Position numbers and translations under genes: made by a program. A stretch of 64,000 bases of DNA from Pseudomonas sp. Irchel s3h14 (GTDB lineage Bacteria > Pseudomonadota > Gammaproteobacteria > Pseudomonadales > Pseudomonadaceae), in NCBI RefSeq assembly GCF_900187425.1, contig NZ_FYDJ01000002.1, positions 62,001 through 126,000 on the forward strand. Direction: 5' to 3'. Positions 49,284 to 57,949 of the stretch are shown in pieces; positions within the stretch are counted from its first letter, which is position 1, and each line of letters begins with the position of its first letter. The notes below the pieces were generated by a model. It searched no databases. It was not told where the DNA came from and worked only from the letters and a program-made list of their open reading frames with translations.

Positions 49284-50290
49284 TCAATCGTCGCTACGCC
49301 TTGTTGCTGGTGGCCCTCGGCGCGTTGTTGCTGGTGTCGTGTGTGGTGTCGCTGGGCTTTGGCCCGGCGCGGGTGCCGGTGGATGTTGTGTGGCGGATTT
49401 TGCTGCACAATATTTTCGGTTTCGGCGTGCCGGACTGGGCCGCCGGGCAGGAACACATCGTCTGGCTGATTCGCGTGCCGCGCATGCTATTGGGTGCGTT
49501 GGTCGGCGCCGGGCTCGCGCTGATCGGTGCGGTGCTGCAAGCGGTGACGCGCAATCCATTGGCCGACCCGCATTTGCTTGGGGTCACCTCCGGCGCGACC
49601 CTCGGTGCCGTGATCGTGGTGCTGCATGTCGGTGAAATCGTCGGTTTGCTGACCTTGCCGATCGCGGCGTTTATCGGCGCGTTGCTGAGCATGCTGATTG
49701 TGCTGATGATCGCCAACCGCAACGGGCGGCTGGACAGTGATCGGCTGCTGCTGTGTGGCGTCGCGGTGTCCTTCGTGATGATGGCGATCGCCAATCTACT
49801 GCTGTTTCTCGGCGATCACCGCGCGAGTTCGGCGGTGATGTTCTGGATGCTTGGCGGGCTAGGGTTGGCACGTTGGGAATTGCTGGCGGTGCCAGCGGCC
49901 AGCGTGTTGCTCGGGTTGGTGTTGTTGCTGGGCATGGCGCGACCGTTGAATGCATTGATGACAGGTGAGCAGACGGCCGTGACCCTCGGGCTCAACGCTC
50001 GTACCGTGCGGTTGCGGGTGTTTTTGATTGCTTCGCTGATGACCGGGGTATTGGTGTCTATAAGCGGGTCTATCGGGTTTGTCGGGCTGATGGTGCCGCA
50101 CATTGCGCGGCGTTTGGTCGGGGCGGAGCATCGGCGGTTGCTGCCGGTGTGCGTATTGTTGGGCAGCCTCTTTCTCGTCTGGGTCGATGTCGCCGCCCGC
50201 ACCCTGATCGCCCCGGAAGACCTGCCCATCGGCGTCGCCACCGCCGCCATCGGCGGCTTGTTTTTCATCGGACTGATGCGCCGCCGTTGA
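49280..50290 (+). CDS. FecCD-type ABC transporter permease
   Basis: Inner-membrane permease of 336 residues with about ten helices. Family motifs include RVPRMLLGALVGAGLALIGA, AVTRNPLADPHLLGVTSGA and GFVGLMVPHIARRLVGAEHR near the C-terminus. Together with the preceding two genes it makes a complete importer fed by the upstream TonB receptor. A single permease gene implies a homodimeric channel. Confidence 0.92.
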   Translation: MINRRYALLLVALGALLLVSCVVSLGFGPARVPVDVVWRILLHNIFGFGVPDWAAGQEHIVWLIRVPRMLLGALVGAGLALIGAVLQAVTRNPLADPHLLGVTSGATLGAVIVVLHVGEIVGLLTLPIAAFIGALLSMLIVLMIANRNGRLDSDRLLLCGVAVSFVMMAIANLLLFLGDHRASSAVMFWMLGGLGLARWELLAVPAASVLLGLVLLLGMARPLNALMTGEQTAVTLGLNARTVRLRVFLIASLMTGVLVSISGSIGFVGLMVPHIARRLVGAEHRRLLPVCVLLGSLFLVWVDVAARTLIAPEDLPIGVATAAIGGLFFIGLMRRR

Positions 50291-50334
50291 TCGTTACTTA
50301 GACTGCGCACATCACCATTCTCAGGATGAGCCCC

Positions 50335-50634
50335 ATGTTGAAAGCTGTATTTGTGTCCCTGTTGCTGCTCGGTTCCTTTTCCGCCTCGGCCGACACCACC
50401 GTCGACGTCTCAAGGATTTACGGCAAGATCAAATTCGTCGACAGCTTTCCCGACTACAAGGTGAAGGTGGTGAATTCGTTCCCTGATCTGAAGGTAAAGA
50501 AAGTCGACTCTTTCCCGGATTCAGCCGGCGAATGGAAAACAGTCGATAGTTTCCCCGACTACAAGATTCAGATCGTCGACTCCTTCCCCGATTTCACCAT
50601 CAAGTACGTCGACTCCTTTCCGGGTGTTAACTGA
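50335..50634 (+). CDS. secreted 7(1) septoil-knot type repeat protein
   Basis: A 99-residue exported protein: signal peptide to about FSASADT, then six near-identical units of the form xVDSFPDYKVK (VDSFPDYKVK, VNSFPDLKVK, VDSFPDSAGEWK, VDSFPDYKIQ, VDSFPDFTIK, VDSFPG). The regular short strands, with one longer unit containing GEW in the middle, match the pattern of the DUF6150 / 7(1) septoil-knot family, predicted to have a seven-crossing knot. Cellular function is unknown. The ATG at 50335 has AGGA eight bases upstream. Stands alone between two transporters. Confidence 0.78.
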   Translation: MLKAVFVSLLLLGSFSASADTTVDVSRIYGKIKFVDSFPDYKVKVVNSFPDLKVKKVDSFPDSAGEWKTVDSFPDYKIQIVDSFPDFTIKYVDSFPGVN

Positions 50635-50778
50635 ATCCCCCGCATCACCGCTGCCGCCAAGCGGCAGCACCACAATGACGCACACCGCCGCACCACCGCC
50701 CCGCCCTCGTCCCTTCATGGTGCGCCACCCGAACCGCGCAACCGCTCTAATACGACATTTCCCTGCCTTTTGCCGACC

Positions 50779-50794
50779 AGGCACAGCCCTTGCT
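50779..50794 (+). promoter_or_regulatory. sigma-54 promoter of the urea transporter operon
   Basis: AGGCACAGCCCTTGCT matches the consensus TGGCAC-N5-TTGC with GG at 50780-50781 and GC at 50792-50793, exactly ten bases between. It lies 64 bp before urtA. Half-sites GCACCA (50667, 50690) and TGGTGC (50718) upstream could bind NtrC, though their spacing is not canonical. Confidence 0.75.
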
Positions 50795-50857
50795 AAAGAC
50801 CCTTCAGTAGTCCGCATCTGCCACCAAGAAAATTCATAAGTTCATGGAGATCGCACA

Positions 50858-52123
50858 ATGAAGCGTCGCAGCTTGATCAAGGCTTTCACACTATCGGCAT
50901 CGATTGCCGCGATGGGCATGACCTGGAGCCTCCAGGCCGCCGAGACCATCAAGGTCGGTATTCTGCATTCGTTGTCCGGCACCATGGCGATCTCCGAAAC
51001 GTCGCTCAAAGACATGGCATTGATGACCATCGACGAGATCAATGCCAAGGGCGGCGTGAACGGCAAGATGCTGGAGCCGGTGGTGGTAGACCCGGCGTCG
51101 AACTGGCCACTGTTCGCTGAAAAGGGCCGTCAACTGCTGACTCAGGACAAGGTTGCCGTGGTGTTCGGTTGCTGGACGTCGGTGTCACGCAAGTCGGTAT
51201 TGCCGGTGTTCGAGGAGCTCAACGGCCTGCTGTTCTACCCGGTGCAATACGAAGGCGAAGAGATGTCGCCGAACGTGTTCTACACCGGCGCCGCGCCGAA
51301 CCAGCAAGCGATCCCGGCGGTGGAATACCTGATGAGCGAAGAAGGCGGCAGCGCCAAGCGTTACTTCCTGCTGGGCACCGACTACGTCTACCCGCGCACC
51401 ACCAACAAGATTCTGCGTTCGTTCCTGCACTCCAAAGGTGTGGCGGACAAGGACATCGAAGAGGTCTACACCCCGTTCGGTCACAGCGACTATCAAACCA
51501 TCGTGGCCAACATCAAGAAATTCTCGGCCGGTGGCAAGACAGCGGTCATCTCCACCGTCAACGGCGACTCCAACGTGCCGTTCTACAAAGAGCTGGCCAA
51601 CCAGGGCCTGAAAGCCACCGACGTTCCGGTCGTGGCGTTCTCGGTCGGCGAAGAAGAGCTGCGCGGTATCGACACCAAACCGCTAGTGGGCAACCTCGCG
51701 GCATGGAACTACTTCGAATCGGTCGAGAACCCGGCGAACAAGAAGTTCGTTGCCGACTGGAAAGCCTACGCCAAGAAACACAACTTGCCGGGCGCCGACA
51801 AAGCGGTGACCAACGACCCGATGGAAGCCACCTACGTGGGCATTCACATGTGGGCGCAAGCGGCTGAGAAGGCCAAGTCCACTGACGTCGACAAAGTCCG
51901 CGAAGCCCTCGCCGGCCAGACCTTTGCCGCGCCGTCCGGTTACACGCTGACCATGGACAAGACCAACCACCACCTGCACAAACCAGTGATGATCGGCGAG
52001 ATTCAGGCGGACGGTCAGTTCAACGTGGTGTGGCAGACCGAAGGGCCGATCCGTGCTGAACCGTGGAGCCCGTTCATCTCGGGTAACGACAAGAAGCCGG
52101 ATTATGCGGTGAAGAGCAACTAA
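50858..52123 (+). CDS. urtA: urea ABC transporter substrate-binding protein
   Basis: Periplasmic urea receptor of 421 residues, first gene of the urea operon. The N-terminus MKRRSLIKAFTL has a twin-Arg-like start and a signal ending near SLQAAETIKVG. The mature part fits the branched-chain amino-acid/urea binder fold, with GILHSLSGTMAISE, VFGCWTSVSRKSVLPV, NGLLFYPVQYEGEE and GTDYVYPRTTNKILR, the last three typical of UrtA. A sigma-54 promoter upstream implies nitrogen-limitation control. Confidence 0.95.
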   Translation: MKRRSLIKAFTLSASIAAMGMTWSLQAAETIKVGILHSLSGTMAISETSLKDMALMTIDEINAKGGVNGKMLEPVVVDPASNWPLFAEKGRQLLTQDKVAVVFGCWTSVSRKSVLPVFEELNGLLFYPVQYEGEEMSPNVFYTGAAPNQQAIPAVEYLMSEEGGSAKRYFLLGTDYVYPRTTNKILRSFLHSKGVADKDIEEVYTPFGHSDYQTIVANIKKFSAGGKTAVISTVNGDSNVPFYKELANQGLKATDVPVVAFSVGEEELRGIDTKPLVGNLAAWNYFESVENPANKKFVADWKAYAKKHNLPGADKAVTNDPMEATYVGIHMWAQAAEKAKSTDVDKVREALAGQTFAAPSGYTLTMDKTNHHLHKPVMIGEIQADGQFNVVWQTEGPIRAEPWSPFISGNDKKPDYAVKSN

Positions 52124-52140
52124 AGCCACCCCGCACAGCC

Positions 52141-52249
52141 TGATCGTTCCCACGCTCTGCGTGGGAATGCAGCCAGGGACGCTCCGCGTCCCAAAAGCGG
52201 ACGCGGAGCGTCCGGTGAGGCATTCCCACGCGGAGCGTGGGAACGATCA
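52141..52249. repeat. large palindromic intergenic repeat, GTTCCCACGC type, copy 3
   Basis: Outer arms TGATCGTTCCCACGCTCTGC and GCGGAGCGTGGGAACGATCA, with an inner GGGACGCTCCGCGTCC / GGACGCGGAGCGTCC pair. It fills the urtA-urtB gap, where a strong hairpin would favour the binding protein over the permeases. Confidence 0.92.
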
Positions 52250-52267
52250 ATACGCAAGGCCAATGAC

Positions 52268-53770
52268 ATGCCCACTGCCCTTTACCGCCTCATTTTCGCC
52301 ATCGCACTTTTGCTGCCGATGGCCGCCCACGCCAGCGACGCCGAAGACTTCGTCGCGGCCAATCCCGTGCAGCAAGCCAAGCTCCTGGAAGCCTGGGCCG
52401 CGCAGCCCGATCCGGCCCGTATCGAGCTGATCAACGCCCTGCAGCAAGGCGAGCTGACCGTCGACGGCCAACCGAAAACCCTGCGCCTGAACAACCGCCT
52501 GCGGGGTCTGATCGACACCGCACTGGCCAGCCACCAATTGCTCGCCACCGACGCCAAAACCCGTTTGGTCGCCGCGCAGCAATTGCAGAAAAGCGCCAAA
52601 CCGGCGCAGTTGAAATTTCTCGACCAGCAACTGGCTGGCGAAAAAGATGAAAGTGTCCATGCCGCTTTGAGCCTGGCCCTGGCCAATCTGCAACTGGTGG
52701 ACACCGACCCGGCCGTGCGCCTTGCCGCTTTGCGTCTGCTCGGTGAAACCGGTGACCCACTGGCGCGCACCCGCCTCGAAAGCCTGCTGCAACCCGGTGT
52801 CGAAGCCGACGCCGGCGTACGTACCGCTGCCGAAACCAGCCTCGCTCAGGTCAAACGCAAACTGCTGATCGGCGAGATCCTCGGCCAAGCCTTCAGCGGC
52901 ATGTCGCTGGGTTCGATCCTGTTGCTTGCCGCACTCGGTCTGGCGATCACTTTCGGCCTGCTCGGCGTGATCAACATGGCCCACGGCGAGATGCTGATGC
53001 TCGGCGCGTACTCGACGTACGTGGTGCAGCTGATGTTCCAGCGCTTCGCCCCACAAGCCATCGAGTTCTACCCGCTGATCGCGTTGCCGGTGGCGTTTTT
53101 CGTCACTGCCGCCATCGGCATGGCGCTGGAGCGCACGGTGATTCGCCACCTCTACGGCCGGCCATTGGAAACCCTGCTCGCCACCTGGGGCATCAGCCTG
53201 ATGCTGATTCAACTGGTTCGGCTGGTGTTCGGTGCGCAGAACGTCGAAGTGGCCAACCCGGCGTGGTTGTCGGGCGGGATTCAAGTGCTGCCCAACCTGG
53301 TGCTGCCTTACAACCGCATTGTGATCATCGCCTTCGCGCTGTTTGTGGTGGTGCTCACCTGGTTGCTGCTGAACAAGACGCGCCTGGGCCTGAACGTTCG
53401 CGCCGTTACCCAAAACCGCAACATGGCGGCCTGCTGCGGCGTGCCGACCGGGCGCGTGGACATGCTCGCCTTCGGCCTCGGCTCAGGCATCGCTGGCCTT
53501 GGTGGCGTAGCCCTCAGCCAGATCGGCAACGTCGGCCCGGACCTCGGTCAGAGCTACATCATCGACTCGTTTCTGGTGGTGGTGCTCGGCGGTGTCGGTC
53601 AGTTGGCCGGTAGTGTGCTCGCCGCGTTCGGCCTCGGTATCGCCAACAAAATTCTCGAACCGCAGATCGGCGCCGTGCTCGGCAAGATCCTGATCCTCGC
53701 GCTGATCATTCTGTTCATCCAGAAACGTCCGCAAGGCCTCTTCGCACTGAAAGGACGGGTGATCGACTGA
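52268..53770 (+). CDS. urtB: urea ABC transporter permease UrtB
   Basis: LivH-like permease of 500 residues. Unlike amino-acid permeases it has a signal sequence and an extracytoplasmic helical, HEAT-like region over about residues 20-195 (LRLLGETGDPLARTRLESLL), then the membrane part with GLLGVINMAHGEMLMLGAY and NRNMAACCGVPTGRVDMLAF. That extension is common in UrtB. It follows the palindromic repeat by 18 bp and its stop overlaps the urtC start by one base (TGATG). Confidence 0.95.
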   Translation: MPTALYRLIFAIALLLPMAAHASDAEDFVAANPVQQAKLLEAWAAQPDPARIELINALQQGELTVDGQPKTLRLNNRLRGLIDTALASHQLLATDAKTRLVAAQQLQKSAKPAQLKFLDQQLAGEKDESVHAALSLALANLQLVDTDPAVRLAALRLLGETGDPLARTRLESLLQPGVEADAGVRTAAETSLAQVKRKLLIGEILGQAFSGMSLGSILLLAALGLAITFGLLGVINMAHGEMLMLGAYSTYVVQLMFQRFAPQAIEFYPLIALPVAFFVTAAIGMALERTVIRHLYGRPLETLLATWGISLMLIQLVRLVFGAQNVEVANPAWLSGGIQVLPNLVLPYNRIVIIAFALFVVVLTWLLLNKTRLGLNVRAVTQNRNMAACCGVPTGRVDMLAFGLGSGIAGLGGVALSQIGNVGPDLGQSYIIDSFLVVVLGGVGQLAGSVLAAFGLGIANKILEPQIGAVLGKILILALIILFIQKRPQGLFALKGRVID

Positions 53771-54849
53771 TGAACCAGCCCCTGATGCTCACGGCCACGC
53801 AAAAGGCCGGCCCCAAAGTCACGATAGCCATAGGCGTAGTGATCCTCGTTCTGTTGCTGGCGTTGCCGTTGCTGTCGTTGTTGTCGCCGGACAGCGCGTT
53901 TCACGTCTCGGCTTACACGTTGACGCTGGTGGGCAAGATTCTTTGCTACGCGATTGTCGCGCTGGCCCTCGATCTGGTTTGGGGTTACGCCGGTCTGTTG
54001 TCCCTCGGCCACGGCCTGTTCTTCGCCCTCGGCGGCTATGCGATGGGCATGTACCTGATGCGCCAGGCTTCCGGTGATGGTTTGCCGGCATTCATGACGT
54101 TCCTGTCGTGGACCGAATTACCGTGGTACTGGACCGGCACCAGCAGTTTCCTCTGGTCGATGTGTCTGGTGGTGTTGGCGCCGGGGTTGCTGGCGCTGGT
54201 GTTCGGTTTCTTCGCCTTCCGTTCGCGGATCAAGGGCGTGTATTTCTCGATCATGACCCAGGCCCTGACCTTCGCCGGGATGCTGCTGTTCTTCCGCAAC
54301 GAAACCGGGTTTGGCGGTAATAACGGCTTCACCAACTTCCGCACCATTCTCGGCTTCGGCATCACTGAACCGGGGACTCGCGCCGTACTGTTTTTCGCCA
54401 CCGTGGTGTTGCTGGTGGCAAGCCTGTTTATCGGCTGGCGTCTGGCGCAGAGCAAGTTCGGTCGCGTGTTGACCGCCCTGCGGGATGCGGAAAACCGCCT
54501 GATGTTCTGCGGTTACGATCCGCGCGGTTTCAAGCTGTTTGTCTGGGTGTTGAGCGCGGTGTTGTGCGGCCTGGCCGGTGCGTTGTATGTGCCGCAAGTC
54601 GGGATCATCAACCCGAGTGAAATGTCACCGACCAACTCCATCGAGGCCGCCGTCTGGGTGGCGCTGGGTGGTCGCGGCACGCTGATCGGCCCGCTGCTCG
54701 GTGCCGGTGTGGTCAACGGAATGAAGAGCTGGTTCACCGTAGCCTTCCCGGAATACTGGCTGTTCTTCCTCGGCGCGCTGTTCATCGTCGTGACCTTGTA
54801 CCTGCCCAAAGGCGTGATCGGTCTGCTGAAGAAAAGGGGTGAACAATGA
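53770..54849 (+). CDS. urtC: urea ABC transporter permease UrtC
   Basis: LivM-like permease of 359 residues with about ten helices. Family motifs are ALDLVWGYAGLLSLGHGLFF, FFRNETGFGGNNGFT and ALRDAENRLMFCGYDPRGFK. It pairs with UrtB to form the channel. Overlaps urtB at the stop codon and urtD by four bases, so translation is coupled. Confidence 0.95.
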   Translation: MNQPLMLTATQKAGPKVTIAIGVVILVLLLALPLLSLLSPDSAFHVSAYTLTLVGKILCYAIVALALDLVWGYAGLLSLGHGLFFALGGYAMGMYLMRQASGDGLPAFMTFLSWTELPWYWTGTSSFLWSMCLVVLAPGLLALVFGFFAFRSRIKGVYFSIMTQALTFAGMLLFFRNETGFGGNNGFTNFRTILGFGITEPGTRAVLFFATVVLLVASLFIGWRLAQSKFGRVLTALRDAENRLMFCGYDPRGFKLFVWVLSAVLCGLAGALYVPQVGIINPSEMSPTNSIEAAVWVALGGRGTLIGPLLGAGVVNGMKSWFTVAFPEYWLFFLGALFIVVTLYLPKGVIGLLKKRGEQ

Positions 54850-55718
54850 GAGTCACTGCAACGGCTGAATTCATGCTCGAACCGGCGTTTTTTCCACCAC
54901 TGGAACCGAACAGGGACGCCGGCAGCAGCCGTGACGCCATCGGCCTCGGCCAACGCGTCGGCCCCGGCCTGAACACCCGCCATGGCACGATCCTGACGCT
55001 TGAAGACATCAGCGTCAGCTTCGATGGTTTCAAGGCGCTGAACGATCTGAACCTGTACATCGGCGTCGGCGAATTGCGCTGCATCATCGGCCCCAACGGC
55101 GCGGGCAAGACCACGCTGATGGACGTGATCACCGGCAAGACTCGCCCCAGTCACGGCAAGGCCTGGTTCGGTGAAACCCTCGACCTGACGCAGATGAGCG
55201 AAGTGCAGATCGCCCAGGCCGGCATCGGTCGCAAGTTCCAGAAGCCGACGGTGTTCGAAGCCTTGAGCGTTTTTGAAAACCTGGAGCTGGCGCAGAAAAC
55301 CGACAAATCGGTGTGGGCCAGCCTGCGGGCTCGCCTGAGTGGCGAACAGAAAGATCGCATCAGCGAAGTGCTGGAGACCATTCGCCTGACCACTTCGGTC
55401 AATCGTCCGGCGGGTTTGTTGTCTCACGGTCAGAAGCAGTTTCTGGAGATCGGTATGTTGCTGATGCAGGACCCGCAACTGCTGCTGCTCGACGAGCCAG
55501 TGGCGGGCATGACCGACGCCGAAACCGAATTCACCGCCGAATTGTTCAAGAGCCTGGCGGGCAAGCATTCGCTGATGGTGGTGGAACACGACATGGGCTT
55601 CGTCGGCTCCATCGCCGACCACGTCACCGTGTTACACCAGGGCAGCGTGCTGGCCGAAGGGTCACTGGAACAGGTGCAGGAGAATGAGCGCGTGATCGAG
55701 GTGTACCTCGGCCGCTAG
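54846..55718 (+). CDS. urtD: urea ABC transporter ATP-binding protein UrtD
   Basis: LivG-like ATPase of 290 residues. Walker A is IIGPNGAGKTTLMDV, the signature LLSHGQKQFLEIGM and Walker B LLLLDEPVAGM. A 45-residue N-terminal extension before ILTLEDISVSFDG is usual for UrtD. Overlaps urtC by ATGA and is followed by a palindromic repeat before urtE. Confidence 0.95.
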   Translation: MRVTATAEFMLEPAFFPPLEPNRDAGSSRDAIGLGQRVGPGLNTRHGTILTLEDISVSFDGFKALNDLNLYIGVGELRCIIGPNGAGKTTLMDVITGKTRPSHGKAWFGETLDLTQMSEVQIAQAGIGRKFQKPTVFEALSVFENLELAQKTDKSVWASLRARLSGEQKDRISEVLETIRLTTSVNRPAGLLSHGQKQFLEIGMLLMQDPQLLLLDEPVAGMTDAETEFTAELFKSLAGKHSLMVVEHDMGFVGSIADHVTVLHQGSVLAEGSLEQVQENERVIEVYLGR

Positions 55719-55728
55719 ACCTGCAAAT

Positions 55729-55865
55729 TGATCGTTCCCACGCTCTGCGTGGGAATGCCGCCGGGGACTCTCCGCGTCCCGCTGACAATGCAGGGTTCAA
55801 GTCCTGCGCACGGGTGACGCGGAGCGTCACGGGATGCATTCCCACGCAGAGCGTGGGAACGATCA
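55729..55865. repeat. large palindromic intergenic repeat, GTTCCCACGC type, copy 4
   Basis: Outer arms TGATCGTTCCCACGCTCTGC and GCAGAGCGTGGGAACGATCA. It is the longest copy because the middle holds about 30 extra bases (TGACAATGCAGGGTTCAAGT and onward) between the inner GGGACTCTCCGCGTCCCG and GTGACGCGGAGCGTCAC. It separates urtD from urtE. Confidence 0.9.
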
Positions 55866-55882
55866 CTGAGGGAGAATTTGAG

Positions 55883-56581
55883 ATGCTGCAAGTCGACAAG
55901 CTGCACCAGTATTACGGCGGTAGCCACATCCTGCGGGGCCTGACGTTTGAGGTGAAAGTCGGCGAAGTCACCTGCCTGCTCGGGCGCAACGGCGTGGGCA
56001 AGACCACCCTGCTCAAGTGCCTCATGGGTTTGCTGCCGGCCAAAGAAGGCGCGGTGAACTGGGAAGGCAAACCGATCACCGCGTTCAAGCCACACCAGCG
56101 GGTTCACGCCGGGATCGCTTACGTGCCTCAGGGTCGGGAAATTTTCGGCCGGCTGACCGTGGAAGAAAACCTGTTGATGGGCCTGTCGCGATTTCCCGGC
56201 GCTGAAGCCAAGGAAGTCCCGGCGTTCATCTACGAGCTGTTTCCAGTGCTGCTGCAGATGAAGCAGCGCCGCGGCGGCGACTTGTCCGGTGGCCAGCAAC
56301 AGCAATTGGCGATCGGCCGAGCGTTGGCCAGCCGTCCACGCTTGCTGATTCTCGACGAGCCCACCGAAGGCATCCAGCCATCGGTGATCAAGGAAATCGG
56401 CGCAGTGATCAAGAAGCTTGCGGCCCGTGGTGATATGGCGATTTTGCTGGTGGAGCAGTTCTACGATTTCGCCGCCGAACTGGCCGATCAGTACCTGGTG
56501 ATGTCCCGGGGCGAAATCGTGCAACAGGGTCGCGGAGAAAATATGGAGGCCGAGGGTGTACGCGGTCTGGTTACGATATAA
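55883..56581 (+). CDS. urtE: urea ABC transporter ATP-binding protein UrtE
   Basis: LivF-like ATPase of 232 residues. Visible are QYYGGSHILRGLTFEV, Walker A LLGRNGVGKTTLLKC, signature DLSGGQQQQLAIGRAL and Walker B LILDEPTEGIQPS. The ATG at 55883 follows GAGGGAGAATTTGAG; the frame upstream reads through the repeat and is not used. ureD follows after 43 bp. Confidence 0.95.
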   Translation: MLQVDKLHQYYGGSHILRGLTFEVKVGEVTCLLGRNGVGKTTLLKCLMGLLPAKEGAVNWEGKPITAFKPHQRVHAGIAYVPQGREIFGRLTVEENLLMGLSRFPGAEAKEVPAFIYELFPVLLQMKQRRGGDLSGGQQQQLAIGRALASRPRLLILDEPTEGIQPSVIKEIGAVIKKLAARGDMAILLVEQFYDFAAELADQYLVMSRGEIVQQGRGENMEAEGVRGLVTI

Positions 56582-56624
56582 GGCTACGATCTAATCTATA
56601 GCGTCCTAACGATAATTAGAGATC

Positions 56625-57464
56625 ATGAATCTACCTGTTCCCACTGCCCTGTTTACCCCGAGCTGGCACGCTGAGCTGGAACTCGGCTACGCCCGATTCG
56701 GCGACAGTACGCGCCCGGTTCAGCGCCGTCACAAAGGCCCGCTGCGGGTGCAGAAGCACCTGTATGCCGAAGGGCCGGAGGTTTGCCAGCACATCATCGT
56801 GCACCCGCCGGGCGGGATTGCCGGTGGCGATCGGCTGGACATCTCGGCCAGTGTCGGCCGCGATGCCTGGGCGCAAATCACCAGCCCCGGCGCGGCCAAG
56901 TGGTATCGCGCAGCGGGGCCCGCTTATCAGCAGCTGGATTTGAAAGTGGCGAGCGGTGCGACACTGGAATGGTTGCCACAAGAGACGATTATCTTCAGCG
57001 ACGCCCAGGCGGAGCTCAGCACCTCGATTGATCTGGAAGGCAATGCGCGGTTGTTTTACTGGGATGTGGTGGCGCTAGGTCGCCCGGCCAGTGGCGAGCG
57101 TTTCGACCTCGGGCATTTTCAGGCGCAACTGGATATCCGCCGCGACGGTCAGTTGCTCTGGCATGAACGCCAGCGCATTGTCGGAGGCGATGGTTTGCTC
57201 GATTCGCCGATTGGCCTGGATGGGCAACCGGTGTTTGCGACGTTGTTGGTGACCGGGGATATCGGTAGCGATTTGATGGAGCAGTGCCGTTCGCTGCCCC
57301 ATGACGTGCGCGGAGATCTGACCCAGCTGCCGGGGCTTTTAGTCGCACGTTGCCTGGCCAGTGAAGCGCTGTTGGCGCGAGGCTGGTTGATTGATTTGTG
57401 GCGATTGCTCAGGCCTGCGTTGCTCGACCGAGAAGCCGTCCCCCCAAGAATATGGAGCACCTGA
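56625..57464 (+). CDS. ureD: urease accessory protein UreD
   Basis: Chaperone that binds apo-urease and helps UreF and UreG deliver nickel. The 279 residues have [37 protein letters not shown] and [17 protein letters not shown], standard UreD motifs. ureE, ureF and ureG are not in this window; in P. aeruginosa they lie elsewhere on the chromosome. Confidence 0.95.
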   Translation: MNLPVPTALFTPSWHAELELGYARFGDSTRPVQRRHKGPLRVQKHLYAEGPEVCQHIIVHPPGGIAGGDRLDISASVGRDAWAQITSPGAAKWYRAAGPAYQQLDLKVASGATLEWLPQETIIFSDAQAELSTSIDLEGNARLFYWDVVALGRPASGERFDLGHFQAQLDIRRDGQLLWHERQRIVGGDGLLDSPIGLDGQPVFATLLVTGDIGSDLMEQCRSLPHDVRGDLTQLPGLLVARCLASEALLARGWLIDLWRLLRPALLDREAVPPRIWST

Positions 57465-57474
57465 AACACGATCA

Positions 57475-57582
57475 ATGTGGGAGCGGCGGTGCGACGATTC
57501 GACTTGCTCGCGAAAGCGGTGTGCCAGTCAGCATCAGTGTTGAATGACACACCGCTTTCGCGAGCAAACCCGCTCCCACAGG
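57475..57582. repeat. REP-like inverted pair, GTGGGAGC type, with interrupted left arm
   Basis: TGTGGGAGCGG and CCGCTCCCACA form the outer arms; CTCGCGAAAGCGGTGTG and CACACCGCTTTCGCGAG form the inner arms. The left arm carries an extra block (CGGTGCGACGATTCGA) like the copy at 43620. Located in the ureD-ureA gap. Confidence 0.87.
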
Positions 57583-57637
57583 TTTTGTGTTTACAGATCC
57601 GAATACCTTTTTAATCTGCCGATATGGATTCCAAACG

Positions 57638-57940
57638 ATGGACCTGACCCCACGCGAAAAAGACAAGCTGCTGATCTTCACCGCCGGCCTCGTGGCCGAG
57701 CGGCGTTTGGCGCGCGGCGTGAAACTCAACTACCCGGAAGCCATGGCCTACATTTCCGCAGCGCTGCTCGAAGGTGCCCGTGACGGCCAGACCGTGGCCG
57801 AGCTGATGCACTTCGGCACCACCCTGCTCAGCCGCGAACAAGTGATGGAAGGCATCCCGGAAATGATCCCGGAGATCCAGGTCGAAGCGACCTTTCCCGA
57901 CGGCACCAAACTGGTCACCGTTCACCAACCGATCGCCTGA
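57638..57940 (+). CDS. ureA: urease subunit gamma
   Basis: Smallest structural subunit of urease, 100 residues. Diagnostic stretches are [40 protein letters not shown] and [20 protein letters not shown]. The ATG at 57638 gives the conserved start; the upstream open frame comes from the repeat region. Followed after nine bases by an acetyltransferase gene. Confidence 0.97.
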   Translation: MDLTPREKDKLLIFTAGLVAERRLARGVKLNYPEAMAYISAALLEGARDGQTVAELMHFGTTLLSREQVMEGIPEMIPEIQVEATFPDGTKLVTVHQPIA

Positions 57941-57949
57941 GGCCGCGTC

